Of a stretch of DNA of 42,500 bases, positions 30,218-41,031 are shown in pieces. Position 1 is the stretch's first letter. Each line of letters begins with the position of its first letter. A program made the translations under genes and the position numbers. The notes under the pieces are model-generated. The model saw nothing but the letters and a program-made list of their open reading frames with translations. It searched no databases and was not told the origin of the DNA. Origin of the DNA: Chondrilla cf. caribensis (taxonomy: Eukaryota; Porifera; Demospongiae; Chondrillida; Chondrillidae); the NCBI GenBank assembly GCA_964020155.1, contig OZ026567.1, forward strand, positions 4,082,350 to 4,124,849, in the 5' to 3' direction.

Positions 30218-31411
30218 ATAAGTAATATGTGCATGTGCTTAAGGTTCAATAATTATACATACAGTATAGAGTATATTTACATATAAAATAGGACATGCTA
30301 TTGAATAAAGTACATACACATACTACATGTATGTACATGTGTGTACTACAATACTATACACCATACAGTATATGAAGTACATATATACAGTATAATATGT
30401 AGTGTTTATGTGTGTATATATAGAGAGTATGTATGTGCAGTATATACAGTACACATGTGAACATGCATACACCTGATTCTGGTTACAAGGTGTCCATCGG
30501 TGATACAAAGCTCGACTGCGGGCACAATATCCTGTCTACAAAGACTCCTATATATGTGTACAGTGCATACTGCATCGACTGGACGTTCAGACAAGGCCAA
30601 AAAGAGGAGACAGGGAGGAACCTCAACACATAGGTAGATGTACACTGTACTTACGTTGCTGTAGTTCAGTTAATATACGTATGTATGTATGTAAGAGGGG
30701 TGTACAGTACAGTGAGTAACTCAGAAGGTACATCAAATGTGTACTTTTCATCAGAAGTACATACTACCAGTGTTGGTTGAAATGGTGTGTACTAACCAGG
30801 AGTGTGTACTAACCAGGAGTGTGTACTAAGCAGGAGTGTGTACTAACCAGGAGTGTGTACTAACCAGGAGTGTGTACTAACCAGGAGTGTGTACTAATCA
30901 GGAATGTGTACTAACCAGGAGTGTGTACTAACCAGGAGTGTGTACTAAGCAGGAGTGTGTACTAACCAGGAGTGTGTACTAACCAGGAGTGTACTAACCA
31001 GGAGTGTGTACTAACCAGGAGTGTACTAACCAGGAGTGTGCTGGTTAGCCATATAAGCTGTTGTTACAGTGCAGTCTCCATAATCCAACGACTTCATTAC
31101 CCACTATCCTCTGTGCATGGTGTGATCACATTCAAAGACACAGCCGTCAGTGCAGACTATATAATATTATTCTAATGTCTTCGATAATCCAACAATCTTG
31201 AATATCAGACTATCAAAGTCAGTCTGTTGTATGAACGCCTAACTGACTGAGAATTAATGCCATTAAATTGTTCTAATCACAGTAAGTAGTCTGATATCAA
31301 TCGAATATATTATGTACTTTGAGATTTAATCCCTGATTGATATTTGAACATTTTAGAATTTCTTCCATGGTCATAATTCACTGTCCATTTGAAGCATACA
31401 AAAGAGGCTTC

Positions 31412-31460
<49 letters not shown>

Positions 31461-34123
31461 CATTTGAAATACAGTCACACATCTACATGCAGTACATACA
31501 TAGGCAGGAGCACATCTACATTATGTGCATAGTCTACACCAGGTTGCCATGTCATGAGTGGTTACTATATTACACGAACATATTTACATGTACATGTGTA
31601 TGTATGTGTACGTACATATGTATGTGTGTGCATGTACATATGTATGTGTGTATGTACATATGTATGTATGTGTATGTACATATAATGTATGTGTATGTAC
31701 ATATGTATGTATGTGTATGTACATATAATGTATGTGTATGTACATATGTACATGTATGCCACAGTTCATGTCAATGTGTGCATGTACACAGAGTACACAG
31801 TACAGTATATATGTGTATAAATATAAGGGATTTGCAGTATGAAACTTTGTGCATTGATTCATTTCACGAGGTCATGAATTGTTGAAACCACTCATGGCTA
31901 CACATGTTGGGGATACTATACCACACCATGTGTACTGTACTATACTACATGTACTATACTATACTATGTGTACTGTACTATACTACATGTACTATACTAT
32001 ACTATGTGTACTGTACTATACTACATGTACTATACTATACTATGTGTACTGTACTATACTACATGTACTATACTATACTATGTGTACTGTACTATACTAC
32101 GTATGTATACTATACTATACTATGTGTACTGTACTATACTACATGTACTATACTATACTATGTGTACTGTACTATACTACATGTACCATACTATACTATG
32201 TGTACTGTACTATACTACATGTAATACTATACTATGTGTACAGTACTGTAGTTACATTAATTCTACACTGGGTAATTCTCAACTGAATGCAACTGGTGAA
32301 ATACTTTTTCGACATTGATATGCGTTGTGAGTGGGTGTCCCCATTGACCACATGCGACAACTATAACAACACTCGTTTATATCCTTAATTGATTGGGGAA
32401 AGAGGAACAACATACCCCAGACATGATAATAACACTTTCACACCTCATAACCTGTCATAAAGACTACTTCAGCATCACCTCCACTACTGGTACCCTGCAT
32501 GCCCCAGACCTACAGTCTGAGAGCATGTTAAGAGTCAGGCCACACCCCCTGGCCCTCAACACACCTCTACATCCTGTGTGCATACTGACAGTTCCCATGC
32601 ATGAGAGACAGCTATCTTGTGGTGAGAGGTGGGTTCACACCACAGGCAGCCATCTTGGCAAGTGAGCATAAGTACATGTATGTACTGTATGTACATACAT
32701 ACATACATCTCTCACATGTACTCAGTATGTCCAAGACTAGTGCTGTGTACGGATGGGAGACCAGTGCTGTGTACGGTTGGGAGACCAGTGCTGTGTACGG
32801 TTGGGAGACCAGTGCTGTGTACGGTTGAGAGACCAGTGCTGTGTACGGTTGGGAGACCAGTGCTGTGTACGGTTGGGAGACCAGTGCTGTGTACGGTTGG
32901 GAGACCAGTGCTGTGTACGGTGGAGATGATAGAACTATTTACTATGGTGTATATGATGCAGGATTGGCATCCATTGCCATAGAAACAGCACCATCCTACT
33001 GCAATCAAGTTTCCAAGCATTTAACTGATAATTTTTAAATATATATGACATCAGCAGATGCTATACAAGTTTAAGACATGGACACTTGGGCAGTATGACA
33101 TATTATATGCAATTACCTTCAGGGCTTGGCATTTATGGCGTACTGCCCTTGTATCGATGTCTCAACCACTTAATAGTGACTGAAAGTAAAATATTCAACT
33201 GGACCATACCGTGATGTGAAAGAGACCATTCAAACAAACGATCAAAGGATCTCTCAGCCACTGAAACTGAAAGACAATATGAGACAAAGTCCTCATTGCC
33301 CATAGTCAGTCAACTGAGACGGGTACACAGGTGGCAGATCACACAGCTGTTTGAAAGTACAACAAATGGTCTCCTGTTTGAGGTGATCATGTGTAACGTG
33401 TGTATCAGCTGGTCAAATTCCCATGAAGTCAAACTGAAGACACTGCAGTTAATGATATTCATTAATGACACATCATCCATAACACACACTCTTGGAATCC
33501 AATACACAGTCATCCAATGGCATTAATGACATTATTTAGTATCACAGTCATCGTCTGATGAAATCCACTATAAATAAACTAATTTAGTCGCAATTCTCAG
33601 ACCACAAAATCTCAATTTGATGTATATTTAAAATTGCAGCAAACGACATCACTAATACAGTAACTGTGCATATACATTCCAGTACATCAAATAAGCCATG
33701 CTAGCACAGTAGGGTATGAAGAGCTGCATTTCACAGAACAGTGTGCATGCCATTGGGCGGAGTGTTGATTATTGATATACATGCAGCAACTGCTAATGGT
33801 TTAAGAATCGAAGAAGGTTCATTGCAATAAACATCACCTCAAAACTCACATACACGTTAGCATGTGTATCATATCTTCATGTTGTGTTGTCCAGATACGC
33901 AGTACAGAGTGGTACTCGTGGAGTTAGCTGCAGTTCCTGTTGATACACCTGGGAATTTGTGCAGACAAAACCACACCATAATATTTACATGGATCCTGCA
34001 ACACACAGGAAGGTGGGTAATAGCCAGAAAGTTACCATGATGAAAGTTCCCACGACCTATGACGCCTAGGGAAAGTACGGACAGGACGCACACACGAGTA
34101 ATTATCGACCACCTAGCACGCAT
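28381..34123 (-). CDS. Unrecognised small single-pass membrane protein with signal peptide
   Basis: Minus-strand exons: 34123-34036, 33948-33899 (uncertain), 33266-33210, 33160-33117, 32615-32565, 30535-30473, 30073-29995, 28990-28915, 28869-28711, 28420-28381. Without the uncertain exon the phases are consistent and give 218 aa; with it, another exon (perhaps near 33380-33330) is needed to restore phase. Exon 1 encodes a basic-hydrophobic signal peptide (IITRVCVLSVLSLGVIG). The ectodomain has four Cys in about 45 residues (HKCQALK, SVCTQD, TGYCARSR, RWTPCNQNQ) and a glycosylation sequon in YKQNITFMRSW. A hydrophobic segment GVIPVILWGCIHGLFVPIL runs into CCC, then a His/Ser/Thr-rich tail of about 75 residues ending ITPFMMEF. 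No family recognised. Individual exons are tiny, so the model is an inference from splice signals; the 45-bp intron at 28914-28870 is the weakest. It is transcribed away from TNF-like ligand 2. Confidence 0.5.
28561..28596. repeat. (CA)n microsatellite
   Basis: A 36-bp run in the last intron of the minus-strand membrane-protein gene. Confidence 0.95.
29640..29930. repeat. Degenerate repeat of about 90 bp, three copies
   Basis: Copies share AAGGATNGACTAACAC, AATATCNTCATCAAT and GTCAACACACAAATACC-like blocks. Confidence 0.6.
30120..30215. repeat. (GT)n array, sense (CA)n, before the exon starting 30073
   Basis: In transcript sense it is a CA run ending 47 bp before the acceptor of exon 30073-29995. 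Confidence 0.95.
30784..31050. repeat. Minisatellite GTGTGTACTAACCAGGA, about 15 copies
   Basis: 17-19-bp units with AAGCAGG and AATCAGG variants, in an intron of the minus-strand gene. Confidence 0.95.
31418..31460. repeat. (GT)n microsatellite
   Basis: Pure 42-bp run. Confidence 0.95.
31922..32243. repeat. 36-bp tandem repeat of TACTATACTA words, about 9 copies
   Basis: Units alternate TATGTGTACTGTACTATACT and ACATGTACTATACTATAC. The word TACTATAC is largely self-similar on both strands. Confidence 0.92.
32736..32930. repeat. 24-bp minisatellite, 8 copies
   Basis: Units TGCTGTGTACGGTTGGGAGA plus CCAG; 24 is a multiple of three, so all frames stay open and mimic an 8-residue protein repeat. 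Confidence 0.95.
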
Positions 34124-34567
34124 GCTGGAAGCCCCTTCAACTTGGTGGCTACAAAATCAATCATCCCTCAAAGTCCCCTTACGTGCGAGAATCACCACAA
34201 CTCACAGGAGGGTTAATCAAGGACGGACAGGTTCGCAGACAACGTACACAAGGCGACACTCGCGGTTCACAGGACGAACGTGTTTCCATCCAGCAAATGC
34301 ACCCTGAAGAAGAGAATGGAGAGAATTACATGGATAATTTCAAATTTTGATTGAGCAAGTACCTTCGCGAATCTATGGATAGTATATTTAGACGTCTCTC
34401 TAAAGTGGCAAAGGAGACGATATTTGATTCGCCTTGGATGTAGAGTCGCTTCTTGGAAACATGTCGACATCGGAGATCCGGGTCAACATGTCACGTGATG
34501 CCCACCCCCGCTCCCCATAATTGTATTCATACACTTACCCCGGTTCTCGGAATCGACCCAGTTGCGA
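34124..34567. promoter_or_regulatory. Divergent promoter between the membrane-protein gene and TNF-ligand 2
   Basis: Separates the minus-strand signal-peptide exon from a plus-strand TATA box. On the minus strand a likely non-coding leader is spliced (donor GCGAAG|GTACTT, acceptor TTCTTCAG at about 34310). Less repetitive and richer in CpG than its surroundings. Confidence 0.5.
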
Positions 34568-34575
34568 TATAAAAG
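34568..34575 (+). promoter_or_regulatory. TATA box of TNF-ligand 2
   Basis: TATAAAAG in a CpG-containing context. It predicts a transcription start near 34600, and a 5' leader exon up to the donor after 34850 (CTGGA|GTAAGT) that would join the acceptor ending at 35040, 20 bp before the ATG. Confidence 0.65.
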
Positions 34576-35060
34576 GGATCAACTTTGCTCGAGCAATAGA
34601 TTTAGAAGAGTAAGCAGGAGAGAAGCAGCTTCGAGTGCACGGAGACTAAACTGAGGACCACTTCTTAAGTGCAAGCCTACGGATCTTGCCGATTAACCGA
34701 CTGCTGGTGTGACCTTCCTAGAATACCGACAAAGACCATTCCCCACTGCACGAAAAGCGGATTTCTCTATCAAGCTGATATACAAGTGTAAGTGGTGCGC
34801 AATGTGTGTCGCTTTGCATTTCCGCGACTGCATACAGCTGTGCGGCTGGAGTAAGTAGTCGTCCCCATACAGCAGGGCTAACCTGGTCCAAGGGAGCACT
34901 CGCTCGACTCAATGTTACTACGTTGTGTTGCTACGTAGGTCGACGCCAGTTGAGAGAGCTGTAGTCTGGAGCTAACCTTAGTACAGTTTGATTTCTGTGT
35001 TCCAGTTGATGTGTTTAATTCTGTTGTTTCTTCCTTGCAGTATACAACGAAACGACGAAT

Positions 35061-35545
35061 ATGGATGTCGAGAGAGGAGAGAAGGTCCATGCTAGCGAGA
35101 ATAGAGGAGTATTTTCACCTCTGTGGAAGGTTTTGTCCGTCCTGGCGCTCGTTGCGGTGTTGTGCGCTGCAGTCGCATACGTTGCCAACGCAGCTGGAGC
35201 TTACAGATCGTCTTCAACAGCCGAGGAAATTTTTGGCGGGATTGAGGTTTGTTTACAACCAAGTCACATGACTTTCTATTGATATCATGGGATGTTGTAT
35301 ATACGGCCTGGATCCCACAATTTCATTAGTAGTAATAACACAGCAGTGACATCATCAAACCCTAATGGTCATAATTACATTAAACCTGGAGCAGTCAATA
35401 AAATTTAATAATGGTTGTATGTTGTTTGACGTCATTGTTATAAATGTTACGTAAGCAGATTTATGAGTCTTTGGTGAACTGAAAGGTTGTGCATGTCGTG
35501 GGAGAGTTAACAGGACAAATAGTTTAATTTATTAGAAAAATACAC

Positions 35546-35597
<52 letters not shown>

Positions 35598-38415
35598 ACA
35601 CACACACACACACACACACACATTCTTCTCTATGTATCGACTCAATCATGGATAGTTTTCCTCTTTTTGGTTTGCAGGACGAGGACAACTTCAAGTATGA
35701 TCCGGAGAGGGTGATCAAGAGATCTGCCCCACATAACTGCAATTCCTCAAGTTCTGATGTGAGTTATCTGAAACATCCATTTGTAAACATTACGTAATAG
35801 GCACTAAACATTACGCAATAGGCACTGACCTCACTATGCACTACACTGGACTTGGTAGGTATAAACCCTGGTTGGAGAATACTCTGGTTAATGCATACAT
35901 TTCACTCATGCCCTAGCTAAATCAGTCAACCAGTATTGATAGCAAGTAGCTCTGATAAGAAGTACAGATTCGGTGTGCCCTTCAAGTTACTTACTAAGCA
36001 AGTCAAGCTGTATCTCATGTACACCATGTCGACCAGTACTGATAGCAAGTAGCTCTGATAAGAAGTACAGATTCGGTGTGCCCTTCAAGGTACTTACTAA
36101 GCAAGTCAAGCTGTATCTCATGTACACCATGTCAACCAGTACTGATAGCAAGTAGCTCTGATAAGAAGTACAGATTCGGTGTGCCCTTCAAGGTACTTAC
36201 TAAGCAAGTCAAGCTGTATCTCATGTACACCATGTTGACCAGTACTGATAGCAAGTAGCTCTGATAAGAAGTACAGATTCGGTGTGCCCTTCAAGGTACT
36301 TACTAAGCAAGTCAAGCTGTATCTCATGTACACCATGTCGACCAGTACTGATAGCAAGTAGCTCTGATAAGAAGTACAGATTCGGTGTGCCCTTCAAGGC
36401 ACTTACCAAGCAAGTTGTACTGCATTTTGTAGTATACCTGTCAATCCACCATACAAGGTTTATGACGCCATCAAACAATGGTGGCAGTGATATTTGACAC
36501 AATGTGTACTTGAACATATTATTGTACCAATGTCTGTTGTTTCACACCTATCCTGTGTAGCCCTGGGCATCTGAAAAAGACCCCAGGAGTTACCTTGGAG
36601 GGTACACCAAATCTGTACTTCTTTTATCAGAGGTTCTTTTTATCAGTACTGGTTGACATGGTGTACACAAGCTAGGGACTGAGTGAGGTGTATGTATCAA
36701 CAAGGAGTATACACATACTAACAAGGGGTCTTGCAAGCAAGTTACCCTGTGAACTGTTAATACCTACTGCGTGTTGAAGTATACTTGGCACTACAGTGGA
36801 ACCTCTCTATTACAAACCTCTGAATAGCAGAAACCTCTGTAGTAAGGACACCATTTTGTATCACATAGTGTATTAAGTGACCTCTGAATTGAGGAAACCT
36901 CTCTATTAAGGACTAAAATCAAGGTCACAGAGTGTCCCTAATAGTGGGGTTCCACTGTATTCTAATCTCCCCATGTTATTACTGTATGGCTTGTGTTTAG
37001 GATCTCACGCATTCTTACACCAAGCATGTACTTTGGTGTTCTCAACACATAACTCTGTAGGTGATTGTGGGGTGGCTGGTTTGTTGGCATTTGTAGACTA
37101 GCAGGAGACAACATAGCACTAACCGTACAGAGTACAGCCTTCTGTGTATCTGGGTGTTTCACCTAGCATAGCTATGGGCTCCGTTAGCTGTGGGAGGAAA
37201 CCATCGACAATCTCTGATTAGTTGCACTTTTGGAGTTTTACTTGCCAACGAAAGGGGCATGCCCTGGGAACCAAAAGTGCAGCATTCGTGGGATTGCTTC
37301 AATTGTACCACTTGTGTACACATGTGACTTGAAATGCTAGTGGAATACCTGAGGTGTTTGCCTGTGGGTACTGAAATTCAATACACATTTGTACATACGC
37401 TAATGCCAATTCCAACTCTGACTTCCAAATAGGGGGTGAATTTGAAATGAAAACAAACTTATATATACAACATAGAGTTTATTGGTTCAATTCCCATTTT
37501 CATTTCAATTTCCAAGTGGAAAAGGGCTATAACTTTCATTTAAACTGCTCAACTTACAACACATGCAACCCTATTCTGATTGATTTTAGGGTAAAACACC
37601 AAGTGCTCACGTTGTTGGTACCAAGCCCACGTTCTACAGCGGAAGTGACCCACGCAAAAGCTCAGGTACAGTAAGTAGACAATAATAGAGCTTAATATTC
37701 CTAGCATCAGTGTGTATGTGTGCATGTGTACATGTGTGTGTTGTGTTGTGTTGTGTGTGCATGTGCATATGCATGTGTACACGTGTGTGGTGTGTGTGTG
37801 CATGCTCATGTGTACATGTATGTGGTGTGTGTGTATATTATGTGTTGTGTTGTGTGCACGTGCATGTGTGCATCCATGTGTGTGCGCGCCTGTACATCTG
37901 CATGTATACACGGCCTATATCACTTACATCACGGCAACTAAGATGTACATGCGAACGTGACGCTACAACCTGGTGCTTATCGATTCAACTACCTCCTCAT
38001 TGCAGACCCGTTTTCAACAACAATCCATTATCCTATCAACCTCTTGTGGAAGTGTAGCGACTTAGGCTTAGTACAGGGGGGAATGAAGATGGATGAAAAT
38101 GGCTATCTAACCATACCCAAATCAGGGACCTACTACGTGTACAACCAGATGCTTCTCATCGACAGGCGAACGCACAGGCCCCACCCGGTTGGTACGGTGA
38201 CCTTGAAAAAACCTGCATCCTCTGTTACTGGTTCAAATCAGTGGTCGGTTATCATGAAATCCTTCACTTCGAGTCAAAAGGAATCCGTTTATCATGGCGG
38301 CTTGTTCCAGCTGGAGGCCGGTGACAAGATCGGAATACAAGTAGCAAGGGCAAGTCAACTGCCAGGAGTGATGTTGACTGCCATCAACACATATTTTGGT
38401 GTTTTCCTCATATAA
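35061..38415 (+). CDS. TNF-superfamily-like ligand 2, type II membrane protein
   Basis: Four exons: 35061-35246, 35678-35758, 37590-37665, 38006-38415; 250 aa. A 5' UTR intron ends at 35040, so the ATG at 35061 is the first in the spliced leader. Residues 1-20 are cytosolic, 21-45 (LWKVLSVLALVAVLCAAVAYV) are the membrane anchor, and exon 2 is a stalk with a dibasic site in RVIKRSAP, where a proprotein convertase could release a soluble trimer (inference). Exon 3 begins the TNF homology domain (TPSAHVVG). The terminal exon holds LLWKCSDLG, the core motif KSGTYYVYNQMLLID and the closing strand INTYFGVFLI. Exon 4 uses the acceptor CTCATTGCAG at 38005; an upstream AG would extend it but breaks phase. 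Exon sizes and phases parallel ligand 1. Exon 3 ends in phase 1, as needed also by the TNF terminal exon at 40075. Confidence 0.83.
35545..35622. repeat. (CA)n array before the TNF-ligand 2 exon 2 acceptor
   Basis: Contains a CGCGCG block near 35554 and ends about 55 bp before exon 35678. Confidence 0.94.
35927..36415. repeat. 103-bp tandem repeat, 4.7 copies
   Basis: Units contain GATAGCAAGTAGCTCTGATA, GTACAGATTCGGTGTGCC and CAAGTCAAGCTGTATCTC; nearly identical, in TNF-ligand 2 intron 2. A diverged inverted partial copy lies at about 36600-36672. Confidence 0.97.
36794..36957. mobile_element. pogo-like MITE, copy C (164 bp)
   Basis: CAGTGGAACCTCTCTATTAC at the left and the inverted TAATAGTGGGGTTCCACTG end at the right, flanked by TA (36792-36793 and 36958-36959); in TNF-ligand 2 intron 2. 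Confidence 0.82.
37711..37875. repeat. GT-rich stretch after the TNF-ligand 2 exon 3 donor
   Basis: Irregular GTGTGT with GTACATG interruptions, starting about 45 bp after the donor at 37666. Confidence 0.85.
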
Positions 38416-38626
38416 TGCTTCTGCCCGATACTCTGTGAACCTCCCTTGCTTGAACTCACTAACGATCCGTATCATTACATGTGTTTTGTATTAATGTATT
38501 TATATCAACCATGTTTCTCATAAGCATGCATTTGTTTGCATGTGTTTGCATGCACGCATACTCTAATTATGTTCGTAATTGTTCTCAAAGCACCTTTTCA
38601 CTCACTAACTGAGTTTTGTTTTGTAG

Positions 38627-38802
38627 GGCACTTTTGGTCCCGTTTTCACACTTTGAACTTCACATGTCCTTTCCTCACCCGCTGCACACACCATACAGAA
38701 AGCCCAATCTTCAAAGTTAACGAGATAGATGATAAGTCATTGTTATGTAACATTCAGTTTTGTATTGTCGTGTTATTACATATAATGTATTCACTTGTGT
38801 AG
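38627..38802 (+). other. Exon-like open stretch between the TNF terminal exons
   Basis: A good acceptor (TTTTGTTTTGTAG) is followed in phase 1 by 58 codons and a TAG. The start GHFWSRFHTLNFTC is vaguely TNF-like, but the Gly-Leu-Tyr core motif is absent. It may be a decayed terminal exon or the start of a 3' UTR. Confidence 0.25.
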
Positions 38803-39159
38803 ACTAAAATTAATGGAAATAATAATTCTTATTTATCTGTTACTGTGGTGTCTTACATGAACTATGACCAGTTACAAAACAGCTGTTCTAAATGTAGCAC
38901 TTTTACCTCAAATCAAGTGCATATTGTATGTCACGTGCAGGCATTCATATTACATGTAAGCTGTACACAAGTATATATGCAGAAAGTGTTATAAATGTAT
39001 ACGTATATGTATGCAGAAGATAATGTTGTACTGTATGTACATATGTAGGCACATATTTTGATTACAGTATTGTCCCAGAAATTGGTTGTTTTAGCAACTG
39101 TTTTGTAGGCATTTGTACCATGTTCTGCATAAAGCACATGCATCAGTCGTCTTGATGTA

Positions 39160-40035
39160 TGCGTGTGGTACAATACATGCGTATGTACTGCATCATTGAG
39201 ATGTGAACAGTACAGTATGTATGTACACACTCCATCATTAAAACATGTGTTGTACAGTACATACTGCGTCGTTGAGACATGTGTCGTACAGTACATACTG
39301 CGTTGTTGAGACGTGTGTTATACAGTACATACTGCGTTATTCAGACATGTGTTGTACAGTACATACTGCGTCGTTGAGACATGTGTCGTACAGTACATGA
39401 TGCATTGTTGAGACATGTGTCGTACAGTACATGCTGCGTTATTCAGACATGTGTTGTACAGTACATACTGCGTCGTTGAGACATGTGTCGTACAGTACAT
39501 GCTGCATTGTTGAGACGTGTGTTATACAGTACATACTGCATTGTTGTGACGTGTTGTACAGTACAGTACATACTGCGTCACTGTGACGTGTGTTGTACAG
39601 TACATCCTGTGTCATTGAGACATGTGTTGTACAGTACATACTTTATCATTGAGACATGTGTTTACGGTACATATTGCCTCATTGAGCTGTGTCTCATTAT
39701 AACGTATCCCACTGTGTGAAATCCTCCTATATACAGGTTGTTCCTTCACCATTGGACATGTGTTGTACAGTACTGTACATATTGCGTCATTGAGATGTGT
39801 TGTACAGTACATACTGTGTCATTGAGATGTGTGTTGTACCGTACATACTGTGTCATTCAGACGTGTGTTGTACAGTACATACTGCGTCATTGAGACGTGT
39901 GTGGTACAGTACATACTGCATCACTGAGATGTGTATTGTACCGTACATACTGTGTCATTCAGACGTGTGTGGTACAGTACATACTGCGTTGTTGTGACGT
40001 GTGTGGTACAGTATATACTGCGTCATTGAGCTGTG
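39160..40035. repeat. About 31-33-bp minisatellite, some 25 copies, containing a copied exon start
   Basis: Units carry TTGAGACATGTGTNGTACAG and TACATACTGCGTC. The array is interrupted at 39681-39755 by a copy of the region just before and into the 40075 TNF exon. Confidence 0.93.
39681..39755 (+). pseudogene. Duplicated fragment of the TNF terminal-exon 5' end
   Basis: Shares TATCCCACTGTGTGA, a TACAG acceptor and GGTTGTTCCTTCACCA with 40025-40091, then returns to minisatellite. Only about 20 bases of exon are copied. Confidence 0.75.
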
Positions 40036-40074
40036 TTTCATATTATAACATATCCCACTGTGTGATACCTACAG

Positions 40075-40242
40075 GTTGTTCCTTCACCACTGGAGTCCAG
40101 AGCCTGTACCCCATATTCACCAACTCCAGCTATCTCAGTCATGTGCGAGGGATGGAGTTCTTTCAAACAAGGAGGATAACTGCACTCAAAATAACCACAT
40201 GTGGACTCTACCACATATACAGTCAGGTCACATGGCAATATG

Positions 40243-40278
<36 letters not shown>

Positions 40279-40577
40279 GTGGAATTAGTGGTAGACTTGA
40301 ACATAGCACCAATCTTTACACTGAAAACCGTTGCCGTGACGATCGTTCTCATTTTGTACAACGTCAATCCTCCATAATGATCTCCACTAAGATGCTTCCC
40401 AGCGAGGAGGGGAAATCGGTAACTTCTCAACAATCGGGGACATTTTTGCTTTGCAGTGGAGACATCATCTACGTTAAAATCTCCACGAACACACAGAATT
40501 GCATTTCCACCGACGGGAAACAAACGTTCTTCGGAGCATACATGGTGGGAAGGTGCTCGGCCACAGGCAACAAGTAA
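40075..40577 (+). CDS. TNF-homology-domain terminal exon (ligand 3 or alternative exon of ligand 2)
   Basis: A single exon, acceptor CTACAG ending at 40074, read in phase 1 to TAA at 40575; 166 complete codons. The TNF core motif is present as TTCGLYHIYSQVTW and the C-terminal strand as QTFFGAYMVG, with the tail RCSATGNK. A run of 11 Asn encoded by AAC repeats (40242-40276) follows the core motif directly, where TNF folds have a surface loop. No membrane anchor or stalk exon was found between 38416 and 40074. Ligand 2 exon 3 ends in phase 1, so joining it to this exon would give a complete ligand; an independent gene with missing or unrecognised 5' exons is the alternative. The dinucleotide array seen in most neighbouring introns is replaced here by a minisatellite. 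Confidence 0.75.
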
Positions 40578-41031
40578 TGCATGTACATGCGTACAACATG
40601 CGTTACATACATATATGCAGGTACATCATAACTAGTAGCATACATTATATGCACATAGTCCTAGTAGCAGGTATACATCAGTGTTATTGGTGAGACATTA
40701 ATTGGTACCTCCAATCATTATGACCAACATCCAATCTTTTTTCTTGATTAATATTGATTTCTTTAATATTAAATTTTGATAATGATTGTTGCAATCACAT
40801 ATATTACTAGTTGCAATTACTTATATTACTTGTTGCAATTACGTATATTACTTGTTGCAATCACGTATATTACTTGTTGCAATCACGTATATTACTTGTT
40901 GCAATTACGTATACTACTTGATTACAACATACGTACGTATAATATTATATCCATATTATATGATGTATACGCATATGCATTATGAATTCGCTATCTCAAT
41001 TCACCTCCATATGCAAAACCTCGTGCCATAA
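40578..41031. other. Intergenic, convergent ends
   Basis: Lies between the TNF exon and a minus-strand gene. It is AT-rich with the minisatellite at 40796; no gene seen. Confidence 0.5.
40796..40927. repeat. 21-bp minisatellite GTTGCAATTACGTATATTAC, 6 copies
   Basis: Units alternate GCAATTAC and GCAATCAC. Confidence 0.93.

Noticed and set aside
30433..30633. 66-residue plus-strand frame
   Set aside because: The minus strand has a phase-matched exon (30535-30473) here; the plus frame has no splice context and ends in a stop beside a GT.
31880..32318. Open frames of Leu-Tyr-Cys repeats
   Set aside because: Translation of a 36-bp tandem repeat.
32601..33020. Repeat-protein-like frames around TSAVYGWE
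   Set aside because: A 24-bp minisatellite gives open frames on both strands.
28381..34123. Identity of the membrane protein as a TNF receptor or RAMP
   Set aside because: The four Cys do not show TNF-receptor CxxC spacing, and RAMP similarity is limited to overall layout. No family is claimed.
34267..34470. Minus-strand ORF starting MSTCFQEATLHP
   Set aside because: Spliced through the 34363/34310 intron it would give only about 64 residues with no known domain, so I treat it as leader sequence or upstream ORF.
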